DNA of 24,748 nt, from the IMG/VR virus record IMGVR_UViG_3300003891_000022, positions 1 to 24,748 of that record. One strand, given 5' to 3'. This stretch comes from a virus. The notes beneath the pieces are model-generated. The model ran no database searches. It worked only from the letters and a program-made list of their open reading frames with translations, and was not told the DNA's origin. Position 1 is the stretch's first letter. Every line of letters starts with the position of its first letter. The translations under genes and the position numbers were made by a program. This document shows positions 1-6,989 of this stretch, piece after piece.

Positions 1-1
1 A

Positions 2-2260
2 GATTCGGTGCCGTTCTCGATTATGGAGGTAGCTTTACGGTTAGATGGATTGATTTACGCCAAATCGGTCCATGCAGCGGGTCTGGTTATCGGGGATCGA
101 CCTCTTTATGAGCTTTGTTCCGTGGAGCGGATGAAAGAGGCCGATAAAAGTTTGGCAGATCGGGTAGTGGCTTATGATAAGGATGATTTAACCGAGGTGG
201 GGTTGATCAAATACGATATTTTAGGGGTTCGTTTTCTTTCCGTTTTGGCCAAAACTTGTCAGTTGTTAGGGAAATCGTATAATTTTCTATACTCTATACC
301 GATTGATGATCCTGAAGTATATCGTATGATCTCCGAAGGGGAGGTAGATTGTTGTTTCCAGCTTGGTACGAGCCGGATGCGTAGCCTTTGCTTGGACATC
401 CAACCGGATAGTTTTGAGGATTTGGTAGCTTTGAATGCTTTGATTCGGCCAGGAGTATCAAGGAGTGGGGTGGTAGAGCGTTATGCTGCTCGGAAGCACG
501 GTCGAGAGAAGGCAGTTCCTCCGGTGGATTTAAAAATCTTGCATGATATTCTCAAAGAGAGTTTTGGCTTGGTTATTTTTCAGGAGCATATTATCAGGAT
601 TTTGAGGGAAGTGGCAGGTTTGGAGTGGTCGGTTGTTAATAAATTACGTAAGGCAATGGCGAAATTGCAGCGGGATGATTCCTTTCAAGAGGCGGAGCAA
701 CAGTTTATTGATGGAGCGACGAAAACACAAGGGATTTCGGTAGAAGAGGCGCGTCGGATTTATGAGACTATCAGTTATGCTGGCTCGTATGCTTTCAATA
801 AAAGTCATAGCACTTGTTACTCTCTTATCTCCTATTGGACGGCTTGGTTGAAATATCATTATCCCTTAGAGTACATGTTGGCTTATATGATCGTCAATTC
901 GGAGCAACCTGCCAAACTTCAAGAGGCGATTATTGAGGCGAAACGTTTGAATATTTCGGTCGTTGCTCCGATGGCGAACTATTCCGAGATTGGTTTCTCC
1001 ATAAAAGATGGTCAGATTTATTGTGGTTTATCGTCAATTAAAGGGATTAGCTCCGATACTGCAGCGGTAGTATTGGTTTTGCGTGACCCCTCCCGTATTT
1101 CCGAGTTTCCGAAATTGATGGATTCCTATCGTGCTGGAAGTCACAAAGTGGGTCCCTTTAAAGGATTATCCGATTTTGTGGATCGTTTAAATCGTAGCGG
1201 TTTGAGACGATTTTGTAATATCAGTCATATCCGAGCTTTAGTGATGGCTCATGCTTTTTCGGATTGTGAGTCTTATGAAGAGTCTTGGGTTGCGATGAAA
1301 CAGTCGGAGGATCGCAAGTCCGTTCGGAAAGGAACTGACGATTCGTTTACTCAGCTGACTTTGATTGAGGTTCCATTGACGGTTTCGGATTATGGGGAGG
1401 ATTATATAGAGCCGATTCGAGCCTTTAATGCTTTGGTTCCGTATCGGGTCGGTCCTGATATTATGACTGTCTATGAGAATTTTTTGAGATCGAATTATGA
1501 TGGAGTTTTTCAGGTGGAGGATAAGGGGGTAATTTATAAATGTGGAGATGGGTATTGGAAGAAAAATATCGTTTTCGGTCGGGTAATCGGTTATGAAGCT
1601 AGCCGTCGTAACGAAGAGGAGGTTTTTCAGCCGGATACTTTGTTCTTGGATGACCGCATTGGTCGGGTAAGAGCTTTTACGTTTAAACGCAGTTATATCG
1701 AGGGGTGGCGTTTAGATTGGATCAATGCGGTGTTAGATGTTAAGAATTGGGAGGAGGATGGTGCTTGTGCCGTCATTTATAGTTCGGAACGGGGACATGA
1801 AGAGATGTTGGGGATTGTCCCATTACTACATTGGCGGGATGCCGTTGAGAACGAAGCGGAGTTGTCGGAATGGGAGAAGGCATTGAGTGTGCATCCGTTG
1901 CGAATGGTAGATCCTCAGTTGTTGCGTGATCCGCAGCGGTATACAGGTTGGTTATGTCGAGTTGAGGAGCGTTCAAAAACGGGTAGTTCCGGTTATGGTG
2001 TGATTTATTTACATGGTTTGCAGGGTTTAGTTCAAATCGCTATTTTTTCGGATGTTTGGCAAAAAGTTCGCAGCAAATTTTTTGATCGCTGTTATAAATC
2101 AGTCGTTTCTTTGCCGGTTAGTTCGGGCCGGTTTGGATATACGTTCCGTGGCTCGGTAAACCAGATCCGGTTTATGGGGTTCAAGTTTGATCCGAGCCTA
2201 AAAGTGGAATATCAGCCTAAGATCGTCAATTGCATTGATCCGATGATTGGAGTATTTTAA
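2..2260 (+). CDS. dnaE: DNA polymerase III alpha subunit (DnaE type), 5'-partial
   Basis: Replicative C-family DNA polymerase, visible from the middle of the palm to the C terminus; the N-terminal PHP domain and first two catalytic aspartates lie upstream of the window. About 753 codons are seen. Early on, SVHAAGLVI followed by KYDILGVR matches the palm; the Asp of KYDILG corresponds to the third catalytic Asp (E. coli D555). The fingers follow with FQLGTSRMR, NALIRPG, QEHIIRI and NKSHSTCYSLISYWTAWLK. A helix-hairpin-helix-like part (GLSSIKGIS, LIRALVMAH-type context) comes next, then HPL and an OB-fold-like stretch (YGVIYLHGLQGLVQIAIF) near the end. A GTG at 8 is in frame, but homology to DnaE continues through it and the frame is open to the window edge, so I treat the gene as truncated by the window rather than starting there. 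A phage-encoded replicase fits the neighbouring recA and resolvase. Confidence 0.93.
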   Translation, partial: DSVPFSIMEVALRLDGLIYAKSVHAAGLVIGDRPLYELCSVERMKEADKSLADRVVAYDKDDLTEVGLIKYDILGVRFLSVLAKTCQLLGKSYNFLYSIPIDDPEVYRMISEGEVDCCFQLGTSRMRSLCLDIQPDSFEDLVALNALIRPGVSRSGVVERYAARKHGREKAVPPVDLKILHDILKESFGLVIFQEHIIRILREVAGLEWSVVNKLRKAMAKLQRDDSFQEAEQQFIDGATKTQGISVEEARRIYETISYAGSYAFNKSHSTCYSLISYWTAWLKYHYPLEYMLAYMIVNSEQPAKLQEAIIEAKRLNISVVAPMANYSEIGFSIKDGQIYCGLSSIKGISSDTAAVVLVLRDPSRISEFPKLMDSYRAGSHKVGPFKGLSDFVDRLNRSGLRRFCNISHIRALVMAHAFSDCESYEESWVAMKQSEDRKSVRKGTDDSFTQLTLIEVPLTVSDYGEDYIEPIRAFNALVPYRVGPDIMTVYENFLRSNYDGVFQVEDKGVIYKCGDGYWKKNIVFGRVIGYEASRRNEEEVFQPDTLFLDDRIGRVRAFTFKRSYIEGWRLDWINAVLDVKNWEEDGACAVIYSSERGHEEMLGIVPLLHWRDAVENEAELSEWEKALSVHPLRMVDPQLLRDPQRYTGWLCRVEERSKTGSSGYGVIYLHGLQGLVQIAIFSDVWQKVRSKFFDRCYKSVVSLPVSSGRFGYTFRGSVNQIRFMGFKFDPSLKVEYQPKIVNCIDPMIGVF

Positions 2261-2281
2261 TGAAGTAAGATAAGTAGGATT

Positions 2282-2518
2282 ATGGCGACCGGAATCAATA
2301 CGTTTTCTGGGAAGACCGTGCCATACATTATGCTCGGCTTTCTCGGTATTATGAACTTTAGAGTTGTTTCTGACCTTAGAAATGCTTCAAAGCCTCCCAA
2401 ACGGTCTGGAAGCGTGGCAAATTTTGTCTTCAATTGGGGTCTAGCCGAGTGGAAACGCCAATGTGAAGATGGCGGCAAGTTACAAGTTATTCGTTTATTA
2501 GTATGGTTGAGATGTTGA
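2282..2518 (+). CDS. doubtful small hypothetical protein (78 aa)
   Basis: This frame starts at an ATG three bases after AGTAGG-like sequence and would encode 78 residues with a hydrophobic patch (YIMLGFLGIM) near the N terminus and a basic middle. I recognise no family. Its leucine codons include CTC, CTT and CTA, whereas the neighbouring genes use TTA and TTG almost exclusively, so it is either a recent arrival, a decayed gene, or not coding. The stop overlaps the small tandem repeat at 2507-2527. Kept only because it fills an otherwise empty 312-base gap. Confidence 0.22.
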   Translation: MATGINTFSGKTVPYIMLGFLGIMNFRVVSDLRNASKPPKRSGSVANFVFNWGLAEWKRQCEDGGKLQVIRLLVWLRC

Positions 2519-2527
2519 GATGTTGAG
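2507..2527. repeat. short tandem repeat, 8-base unit TTGAGATG
   Basis: The unit TTGAGATG occurs twice in a row followed by a partial third copy (TTGAG). It lies at the 3' end of the doubtful frame in the 2261-2572 gap. Too short to imply a function. Confidence 0.6.
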
Positions 2528-2572
2528 GTTTGACGGTGGAACCAAATCGGTCACTTAGAAAGGGAATAAACG

Positions 2573-3091
2573 ATGTTGCAGACAGTACAGCGGATCATAC
2601 CGCAAAAAACCGAATGGGAAGGGAAGGAATTTTACTATTCTGACATTGGTAGTGAATTCCACGGTAAGAAGTCGTTTCGGCTTTGGATTTCGCCTAAACT
2701 TATATATGAGGATTTCGTCCCTTTCCCTTGTCTGGGACAAATTTTGAAAGTGGAATCGGGTTTCGTGTTGAATCCCGGTGACAAAACAGTTTATAATATC
2801 ATCGTTCATTGTGGCTTCCGGGGAACAGCCTCCTTGGAAGTGTTGACTCCGGGTGCGGAAGTCTTTATTTATCATAATTATCGTTCCCCTCTTGGGAGTT
2901 TAGGGGTTGATGAGGGGGCAATTGTCGTGGTCCATTTGGGTGAACCCTTGAAAGTAAAATGGCATCGTTCGGGACGCCTTTATGGGGAACCTGCCGAAGG
3001 TATATCGGTCATCTATCCCGATGGCACGGTCAAAGAATACGAGGTTCCTAATGAAGAGGAGTTGAATACGTTAAAGACTTTGATAGTTTAG
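2573..3091 (+). CDS. hypothetical protein, beta-rich (172 aa)
   Basis: No family recognised. The start ATG follows GAAAGGGAATAAACG, a good Shine-Dalgarno sequence at normal distance. The protein is soluble-looking, without a signal peptide or membrane segment, and has many short hydrophobic/aromatic strands separated by Gly/Pro/Asp turns (for example NPGDKTVYNIIVH, GAIVVVHLGEPLKVKW), suggesting a mostly beta fold. The C terminus is acidic. It lies just downstream of the polymerase gene and is followed by a promoter-like sequence, so it is probably the last gene of its transcription unit. A virion or nucleotide-related role cannot be decided from the sequence. Confidence 0.7.
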   Translation: MLQTVQRIIPQKTEWEGKEFYYSDIGSEFHGKKSFRLWISPKLIYEDFVPFPCLGQILKVESGFVLNPGDKTVYNIIVHCGFRGTASLEVLTPGAEVFIYHNYRSPLGSLGVDEGAIVVVHLGEPLKVKWHRSGRLYGEPAEGISVIYPDGTVKEYEVPNEEELNTLKTLIV

Positions 3092-3095
3092 GTAG

Positions 3096-3111
3096 ATTCG
3101 GTAAACCGGAT
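3096..3111 (+). other. small hairpin ATTCGG-TAAA-CCGGAT
   Basis: A six-pair stem (one G-T pair) with a four-base loop begins five bases after the stop codon of the 2573-3091 gene. No run of T follows, so it is not a clear intrinsic terminator; it may be a weak stop or stabilise an RNA end. Confidence 0.35.
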
Positions 3112-3123
3112 AATCGTATCATA

Positions 3124-3152
3124 TTGACATATTCGCATAAATTTGTTAAGTT
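3124..3152 (+). promoter_or_regulatory. candidate sigma-A/70-type promoter
   Basis: A perfect -35 hexamer TTGACA (3124-3129) is followed after 17 bases by TAAGTT (3147-3152), a weak -10 matching three of six consensus positions. Transcription would start near 3159, upstream of the GGAAGGAG at 3179-3186 and downstream of the TTG at 3143. If real, it excludes that TTG as the start of the next gene. Confidence 0.42.
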
Positions 3153-3202
3153 TTGTAGGTTATGTAAATCGGATAATAGGAAGGAGTTCGTTAGTTTTCA
3201 AG

Positions 3203-3838
3203 ATGGGTAATTTCCTGGAAACCTACTATCGGGATCGTCGAATTGAGGTTAACTCTTTGGTTTTGAATAATCTTAAGGAGGTATTGGCAACTTTGGTGCC
3301 TTCTCCTAGAGGGAATGCTGTGCTGCTTTTAGGGTTTGAAGGCCGAATTATGGAGTTATTAACGGATTGGATTAATTCGTGTTACTCCACCTCTCGCCTC
3401 TTCGTTTGGGCTGGTCCATTCCATTCGGTGTATGATGATTGGATTCGGGGTTACCGCCGTTCCGATCCGGCTAGGATTGTGCGAGTGCGGGAGATGTATG
3501 GGATTTTAGACAATATTGTGAATCGGGTTCGGAACGAAGGTTATTATCGGATTAACTTGGCGGTCTCGCTTTTTACCGATGTGGCTTTCAATGAACGAGT
3601 TTGTGAGACGATATTTCGTAGTATTATGCGAGATAGTGGAACTTTGTTGCTTCCGCTTGGTCCGAAAGAGCTGAGATATTGGCAACATTATACGAGATCA
3701 GATCGGGTTTTAGATTTAGAGGCAGGATTGGATTTGAGGTCAATATGGCCTTTGCAGACCAGTATTGAGTATCAGGCTCAGCAGATTGCTCAATATGGTG
3801 AAAGCGGAAATGTGGAAGTTGTTGAAGGATTAAACTGA
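3203..3838 (+). CDS. hypothetical protein, alpha/beta pattern (211 aa)
   Basis: No family recognised with certainty. Hydrophobic strands AVLLLGF, RLFVWAG, INLAVSLF and GTLLLPLG alternate with amphipathic helices, as in Rossmann-like proteins such as methyltransferases, but the glycine-rich cofactor loop is not clear, so I do not assign that function. Start choice: an in-frame TTG exists at 3143, but a promoter-like TTGACA-N17-TAAGTT overlaps it and the ribosome binding site GGAAGGAG (3179-3186) lies downstream of it, so ATG 3203 is preferred although its 16-base spacing is long. It opens a run of unknown genes between the polymerase and recA, with a 13-base gap to the next gene. Confidence 0.68.
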   Translation: MGNFLETYYRDRRIEVNSLVLNNLKEVLATLVPSPRGNAVLLLGFEGRIMELLTDWINSCYSTSRLFVWAGPFHSVYDDWIRGYRRSDPARIVRVREMYGILDNIVNRVRNEGYYRINLAVSLFTDVAFNERVCETIFRSIMRDSGTLLLPLGPKELRYWQHYTRSDRVLDLEAGLDLRSIWPLQTSIEYQAQQIAQYGESGNVEVVEGLN

Positions 3839-3851
3839 AAGGATTTTTACC

Positions 3852-4163
3852 ATGTCAGATCAATGTTCAGAAGAAATTCGGTCTAATTCCACTCAATCGG
3901 GTATTGTTTCAACTGATAAATTAGATCAGATTTGTACGGATATGTTAAACCAATTTTATGAGATTGGCCGCACTTACGGTCGAATGGGCCTTTTCGAGGC
4001 TGCGGCTTTGGTAATGCTTTTCACATTTGAAGTGATGGTTGTATCGAGTGGATTTGATCCGGGCCTGCTCGATGCTACGATAGATGGTTTGAAGATGCAT
4101 TATCAGACTATTGTGGATGAGTTTTCCGGCAATATCGTGGCGGAACCGAGCAATTCGGAGTAA
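3852..4163 (+). CDS. hypothetical small helical protein (103 aa)
   Basis: Unrecognised. The ATG follows GAAAGGATTTTTACC, a normal ribosome binding site. The first 20 residues are polar and probably disordered; residues about 25-90 are helical with the hydrophobic face FEAAALVMLFTFEVMVV, which could be a buried helix or a marginal membrane segment, though flanking residues do not look like a typical anchor. The C terminus is polar. Position between two other unknown genes in the same transcription unit is the only context available. Confidence 0.65.
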   Translation: MSDQCSEEIRSNSTQSGIVSTDKLDQICTDMLNQFYEIGRTYGRMGLFEAAALVMLFTFEVMVVSSGFDPGLLDATIDGLKMHYQTIVDEFSGNIVAEPSNSE

Positions 4164-4179
4164 CGGTGCGCTAATCTGT

Positions 4180-4189
4180 AGGAAGGGGG
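4180..4189 (+). promoter_or_regulatory. strong ribosome binding site deciding a TTG start
   Basis: AGGAAGGGGG ends nine bases before the TTG at 4199. The same TAGGAAGG core with nearby TTCG precedes the genes at 3203 and 5999. Confidence 0.7.
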
Positions 4190-4198
4190 AATTCGGTT

Positions 4199-4855
4199 TT
4201 GAGTAATCCTGACGATGAGGTTTGGCAGCTTTATGAGCCTGCCGTGCCTAAATCTGACGAAGTTCTGTTGGATTGGTCGAATGTAATGAGTGCTGCCAGG
4301 AAAGATGAGTATCGTTATGAGAGAGTCTTTTTTCGTTCACGTCTTGATGAGTCGAAAAGATTAGGTGTACATCATGCTTATACTTGTGATTCCGATTTGG
4401 ATTTAATTACCAGTAGTCCTTTTGGGTTTATTATAGCACGTTTAGAATTTAAGATGATGCATGAGCCGTTGCGGTTTAGTCAAGTTATCTCATTCAATCA
4501 TTTGATCTCGATCCCGGCTCCGTGGACTATTCCAGTGTTTATTGTGCGATGTATTGCACCGCCGGAGTTTTATGAGGAGAACAAGGCGGAACATCGGTTT
4601 CGGATCGAACAGTATAAGGGTTGTTCCGATTGGAGGAAAGATGAGTTTTCGTATGATAATGAGGTGATTTGTGAATCGGTTGATTGGAACGGTTATTTTG
4701 ACTGGGAGGTGAGTTTGCGGGAATGGCGTTGTCGTGAGTTCGAGGAGTATTGGGATAGCTATAAGCAGAGATTATATGATCGTTATCGCCATTGGGAGAA
4801 AAATTTAGGCTTCATGCAAGGTGATACTCATTTGAGAAATAGGAGTGAGATGTAA
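4199..4855 (+). CDS. candidate PD-(D/E)XK-fold nuclease (218 aa)
   Basis: The start is TTG, set by the AGGAAGGGGG nine bases upstream. Residues 61-120 show a layout typical of the PD-(D/E)XK nuclease superfamily: an acidic strand with D64, D66 and D68 (YTCDSDLDLI), then E83-F84-K85 (RLEFKM) as the ExK element, a Gln at 95 on the following helix, and a hydrophobic strand PVFIVRC. In that superfamily the D...ExK residues bind the metal and cleave DNA. The C-terminal third is aromatic and charged (repeated W, Y, R), without a recognised domain. The assignment rests on motif spacing only and is an inference; restriction-, recombination- or resolvase-type roles are equally open. The stop overlaps the next start as TAATG. 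Confidence 0.72.
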   Translation: MSNPDDEVWQLYEPAVPKSDEVLLDWSNVMSAARKDEYRYERVFFRSRLDESKRLGVHHAYTCDSDLDLITSSPFGFIIARLEFKMMHEPLRFSQVISFNHLISIPAPWTIPVFIVRCIAPPEFYEENKAEHRFRIEQYKGCSDWRKDEFSYDNEVICESVDWNGYFDWEVSLREWRCREFEEYWDSYKQRLYDRYRHWEKNLGFMQGDTHLRNRSEM

Positions 4856-5304
4856 TGGAGACACGAGTTGTTAATGCTTCTTATCCGTTTAAATTGGATT
4901 TGAGTCCGTATGCCGTCTTGGAATATGCGAGACGGAAAGGGTTCCAATTGTATGTTTATGAAATCCCCAAACGCTATTCGGCACTGCTATTGGCTTCGGT
5001 ACGAGTATATGGGATTTATCGGGAGGTTACAGAGGCCGAGATTGACGAGATTTTTCAGAGAGGGGATGCGGTTTTTTTAACTTATTGGTTGGAGCCTTTG
5101 AAACCGATTAGACGGAAGAAACATTTTTTTATCGCGACGGATTTATCGAAACGGTTTTGGCCGCACAAAATTGATCCTAGTGATCCCGTATTGATTGAAG
5201 TAGTACGGGATTTAGGGGGGAAGGCTAATGCTTTATGGGCCGACCTAAAGATTGTAGAAGGTTCCATTAATGCATTGAGAGAATGGGTTGCCATGGAACG
5301 TTAG
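4855..5304 (+). CDS. hypothetical phage protein, paralogue A (149 aa)
   Basis: Translationally coupled to the upstream gene (TAATG overlap, AGGAG at 4841-4845). The N terminus (RVVNASYPFKL, LEYARRKGFQLYVYE) and C-terminal part (DPVLIEVVRDLGGKANALWADLKIVEG) are clearly related to the gene at 5475-5969, so this is a diverged duplicate. The D-P-x-L-x-EVV-x-x-LG pattern is one I associate with short phage proteins of unknown function. Unlike the other copy it lacks the C-terminal extension ending in HRVW. No catalytic signature is visible. The pair flanks a 45-residue basic protein. Confidence 0.78.
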   Translation: METRVVNASYPFKLDLSPYAVLEYARRKGFQLYVYEIPKRYSALLLASVRVYGIYREVTEAEIDEIFQRGDAVFLTYWLEPLKPIRRKKHFFIATDLSKRFWPHKIDPSDPVLIEVVRDLGGKANALWADLKIVEGSINALREWVAMER

Positions 5305-5324
5305 AACGAAAGGGGGAGAGGATT

Positions 5325-5462
5325 ATGCCGTTTCGATCAGAGAGGCAACGAAGATGGATGTGGATCCATCATCCCGATATTGCCAGACGGTGGTCTCATC
5401 GTTATGGCAGCAAACCACGTCCTTTGAAACATCGTCGGGTTCGCAGGATGCGACGGAAATGA
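5325..5462 (+). CDS. small basic conserved phage protein (45 aa)
   Basis: A short gene starting at ATG 5325 with a strong AGGGGGAGAGG just upstream. It reads MPFRSERQRRWMWIHHPDIA and continues with RRWSHRYG and an Arg/Lys-rich tail, about 40 percent basic. The pattern MPF-x-S-x-x-QRR-x-M/W...HP-x-IA-x-RW is one I know from many phage and metagenomic small proteins of unknown role; the charge suggests nucleic-acid binding. A different overlapping frame (5288-5473) is longer but has no ribosome binding site and poor composition, so this one is preferred. It sits between two paralogous genes. Confidence 0.72.
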   Translation: MPFRSERQRRWMWIHHPDIARRWSHRYGSKPRPLKHRRVRRMRRK

Positions 5463-5474
5463 GGTATTATTGAC

Positions 5475-5969
5475 ATGGAATATCCCGAATTCAAGACTAA
5501 ACGGGTTGTTGTCAACCGTTGTTATGGAGCATTTTGTTTGAGTGTGAAGGCGCAACTTGAATATGCGAAACGGGCTGGATTTCATTTATGGGTTTATAAG
5601 GAAGCTCGTAATTGTGGCATTCCTAATACCAATGCCAATTTGTATATTGAAGTGCCATTGGATAAAATACCTCCTCCAGGATCAATGGAGGATGATTTTA
5701 TTTTATTAACGAAGCAGCCTTTACCGAAATGGGGAGATACGGAGTTCCATTATAATCCTCGTTTTCCTGATACCGTAGATATTTTTTACGATACTGCCCT
5801 TTCTCGTGATGATCCTATTTTGGTGGAGGTAGTTAAGGATTTGGGGGAAGAGGCGAATGGTTTTGGATCGAAATTGGAGATTATTGAGATCCCAGAAGAT
5901 GTGGATTATGAAATTTATGATTGGGACGGATTTGAATCGGTACATGAGGTTCATCGGGTTTGGCCATAA
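5475..5969 (+). CDS. hypothetical phage protein, paralogue B (164 aa)
   Basis: Related to the gene at 4855-5304 in two blocks: LEYAKRAGFHLWVYK near the N terminus and DPILVEVVKDLGEEANGFGS in the C-terminal half. It carries the fuller C terminus, KLEIIEIPEDVDYEIYDWDG followed by HEVHRVW, which matches a recurring pattern in short phage proteins whose function I do not know. The middle (residues 45-105) differs from the paralogue and is Pro-rich. The ribosome binding site is weak (GAGGT). The gene is followed by a 29-base gap to recA. Confidence 0.8.
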   Translation: MEYPEFKTKRVVVNRCYGAFCLSVKAQLEYAKRAGFHLWVYKEARNCGIPNTNANLYIEVPLDKIPPPGSMEDDFILLTKQPLPKWGDTEFHYNPRFPDTVDIFYDTALSRDDPILVEVVKDLGEEANGFGSKLEIIEIPEDVDYEIYDWDGFESVHEVHRVWP

Positions 5970-5998
5970 AATGAGTGATAGGAAGGGATTAATTCGGG

Positions 5999-6976
5999 AT
6001 GGATGAAGATATTCGGAAGATGGTTTTGGAGCTGCAAGGGAGTGGACATCGGATTGATATTGGTGGGATTCAGTTTGCTCCGAAACGGATATTGCATTCT
6101 GGTTCCTGTTTGTTGGATTGGATGTTAGGGGTTGGAGGGTTGCCATCGGGTCGGCTATTGGAGTTCGCGGGAAGTGAAGGAGGTGGTAAGACTACGATCT
6201 CCATGGTTTGTGCCGCAGCAGTGCAAGCGCAAGGATATGAGGTGGTTTGGGTAGATGCGGAACATTCCTATGACGAGATTATGGCTAGAAATGTGGGATT
6301 GAAGGATACCATTGTATTCCAACCCAAGTTTGGGGAGGAAGCCTTAGATATTGTCCGTAAATTTGTAGGTTTGGAGCAAGTAGGTTTAATTGTAATAGAT
6401 TCCATTGCTGCTTTGGTGCCTCAAGATGAGCTGAAAGTGGTGCAAGTGACGGATGCTATTGCTTTACAAGCGCGAATGATCTCTTTGAAATTACGCCAAA
6501 TTTTTGTGGAGATGACACCAACCTCTCCCACGATTATTACGATCAATCAGTTACGAGATCGGGTAGGAGGTTGGGGGGCGTCTCATACCACGCCAGGTGG
6601 TCGTTCTCATAAACACTGGGCACATATCCGAATCCAAGTAGCACGAGGAAACTCAATTGAGGATACCGATAAGAATCGTGTGGGGAATTGGGTGGATTTG
6701 AGTTATCTCAAATCGAAGATGACTTCACCTGATAAGAAGGTTTCGGTTCCTTTGGTTTGGGGTTACGGGATTGATCGGCGTTTAGATATTATTGAATCCG
6801 CGGCTTTGTTAGGGGTGGTTCGGAAGGAACGAGGTCGAGTTTATTTTGAGGATGGGGAGACCGGAAAGTTCGTTAAGGATATATCAGATGAGCAATTAAC
6901 CGATTTATTTTTGAAAGTGAATCTTATTTTGGACACGTATCGAACTAAAATTTCAGGTGCCGGTGAAGCTATTTAG
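5999..6976 (+). CDS. recA: RecA-type recombinase (phage, 325 aa)
   Basis: ATP-dependent DNA strand-exchange protein. The start ATG follows AGGAAGGGATTAATTCGG. Walker A is G-S-E-G-G-G-K-T-T (residues 58-66; cellular RecA usually has GPESSGKTT), the catalytic Glu is E88 in VDAEHSYD, Walker B is LIVIDSIAAL (130-139), and N183-Q184 begin the DNA-binding loop L2 that ends in the TTPGG element near 197-201. LKSKMTSP matches the Lys-rich ATP-cap region. The length is close to but shorter than cellular RecA, and the acidic C-terminal tail is absent. The Walker A substitution and tail loss are typical signs of a diverged viral copy. Immediately followed by a RuvC-like resolvase, giving a recombination pair in one operon. 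Confidence 0.95.
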   Translation: MDEDIRKMVLELQGSGHRIDIGGIQFAPKRILHSGSCLLDWMLGVGGLPSGRLLEFAGSEGGGKTTISMVCAAAVQAQGYEVVWVDAEHSYDEIMARNVGLKDTIVFQPKFGEEALDIVRKFVGLEQVGLIVIDSIAALVPQDELKVVQVTDAIALQARMISLKLRQIFVEMTPTSPTIITINQLRDRVGGWGASHTTPGGRSHKHWAHIRIQVARGNSIEDTDKNRVGNWVDLSYLKSKMTSPDKKVSVPLVWGYGIDRRLDIIESAALLGVVRKERGRVYFEDGETGKFVKDISDEQLTDLFLKVNLILDTYRTKISGAGEAI

Positions 6977-6980
6977 GAGG
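6975..6980 (+). promoter_or_regulatory. AGGAGG ribosome binding site deciding a TTG start
   Basis: A perfect AGGAGG overlaps the recA stop codon and lies nine bases before TTG 6990. It makes the upstream in-frame GTG at 6957 unlikely as the start of the resolvase gene. Confidence 0.8.
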
Positions 6981-6989
6981 TATCAAATT

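Larger units (their letters stand above)
2261..2572. other. 312-base gap of atypical composition
   Basis: The stretch between the polymerase gene and the next clear gene is the longest gap in the window without a convincing gene. It is richer in C than the flanking coding strand, contains a doubtful 78-codon reading frame (2282-2518), an 8-base tandem repeat near 2507-2527, and the ribosome binding site GAAAGGGA just before 2573. I see no tRNA cloverleaf, no clear intrinsic terminator and no good -35/-10 pair. Confidence 0.5.

Noticed and set aside
1-30. GTG at position 8 as the true start of the polymerase gene
   Set aside because: DnaE similarity begins at once in mid-palm and the frame is open to the window edge, so the gene continues upstream.
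2257-2478. 73-codon - strand frame in the 2261-2572 gap
   Set aside because: All accepted genes are on the + strand and this frame overlaps the end of the polymerase gene; no supporting motif or ribosome binding site.
5288-5473. 61-codon + strand frame overlapping the end of the 4855 gene
   Set aside because: No ribosome binding site, Ser/Thr-rich unlikely protein; the 45-codon frame at 5325 in another phase has a strong site and a known-looking pattern.
5721-6146. 141-codon - strand frame
   Set aside because: Antisense to the paralogue B gene and the recA start; arises from the low T-stop density on that strand.
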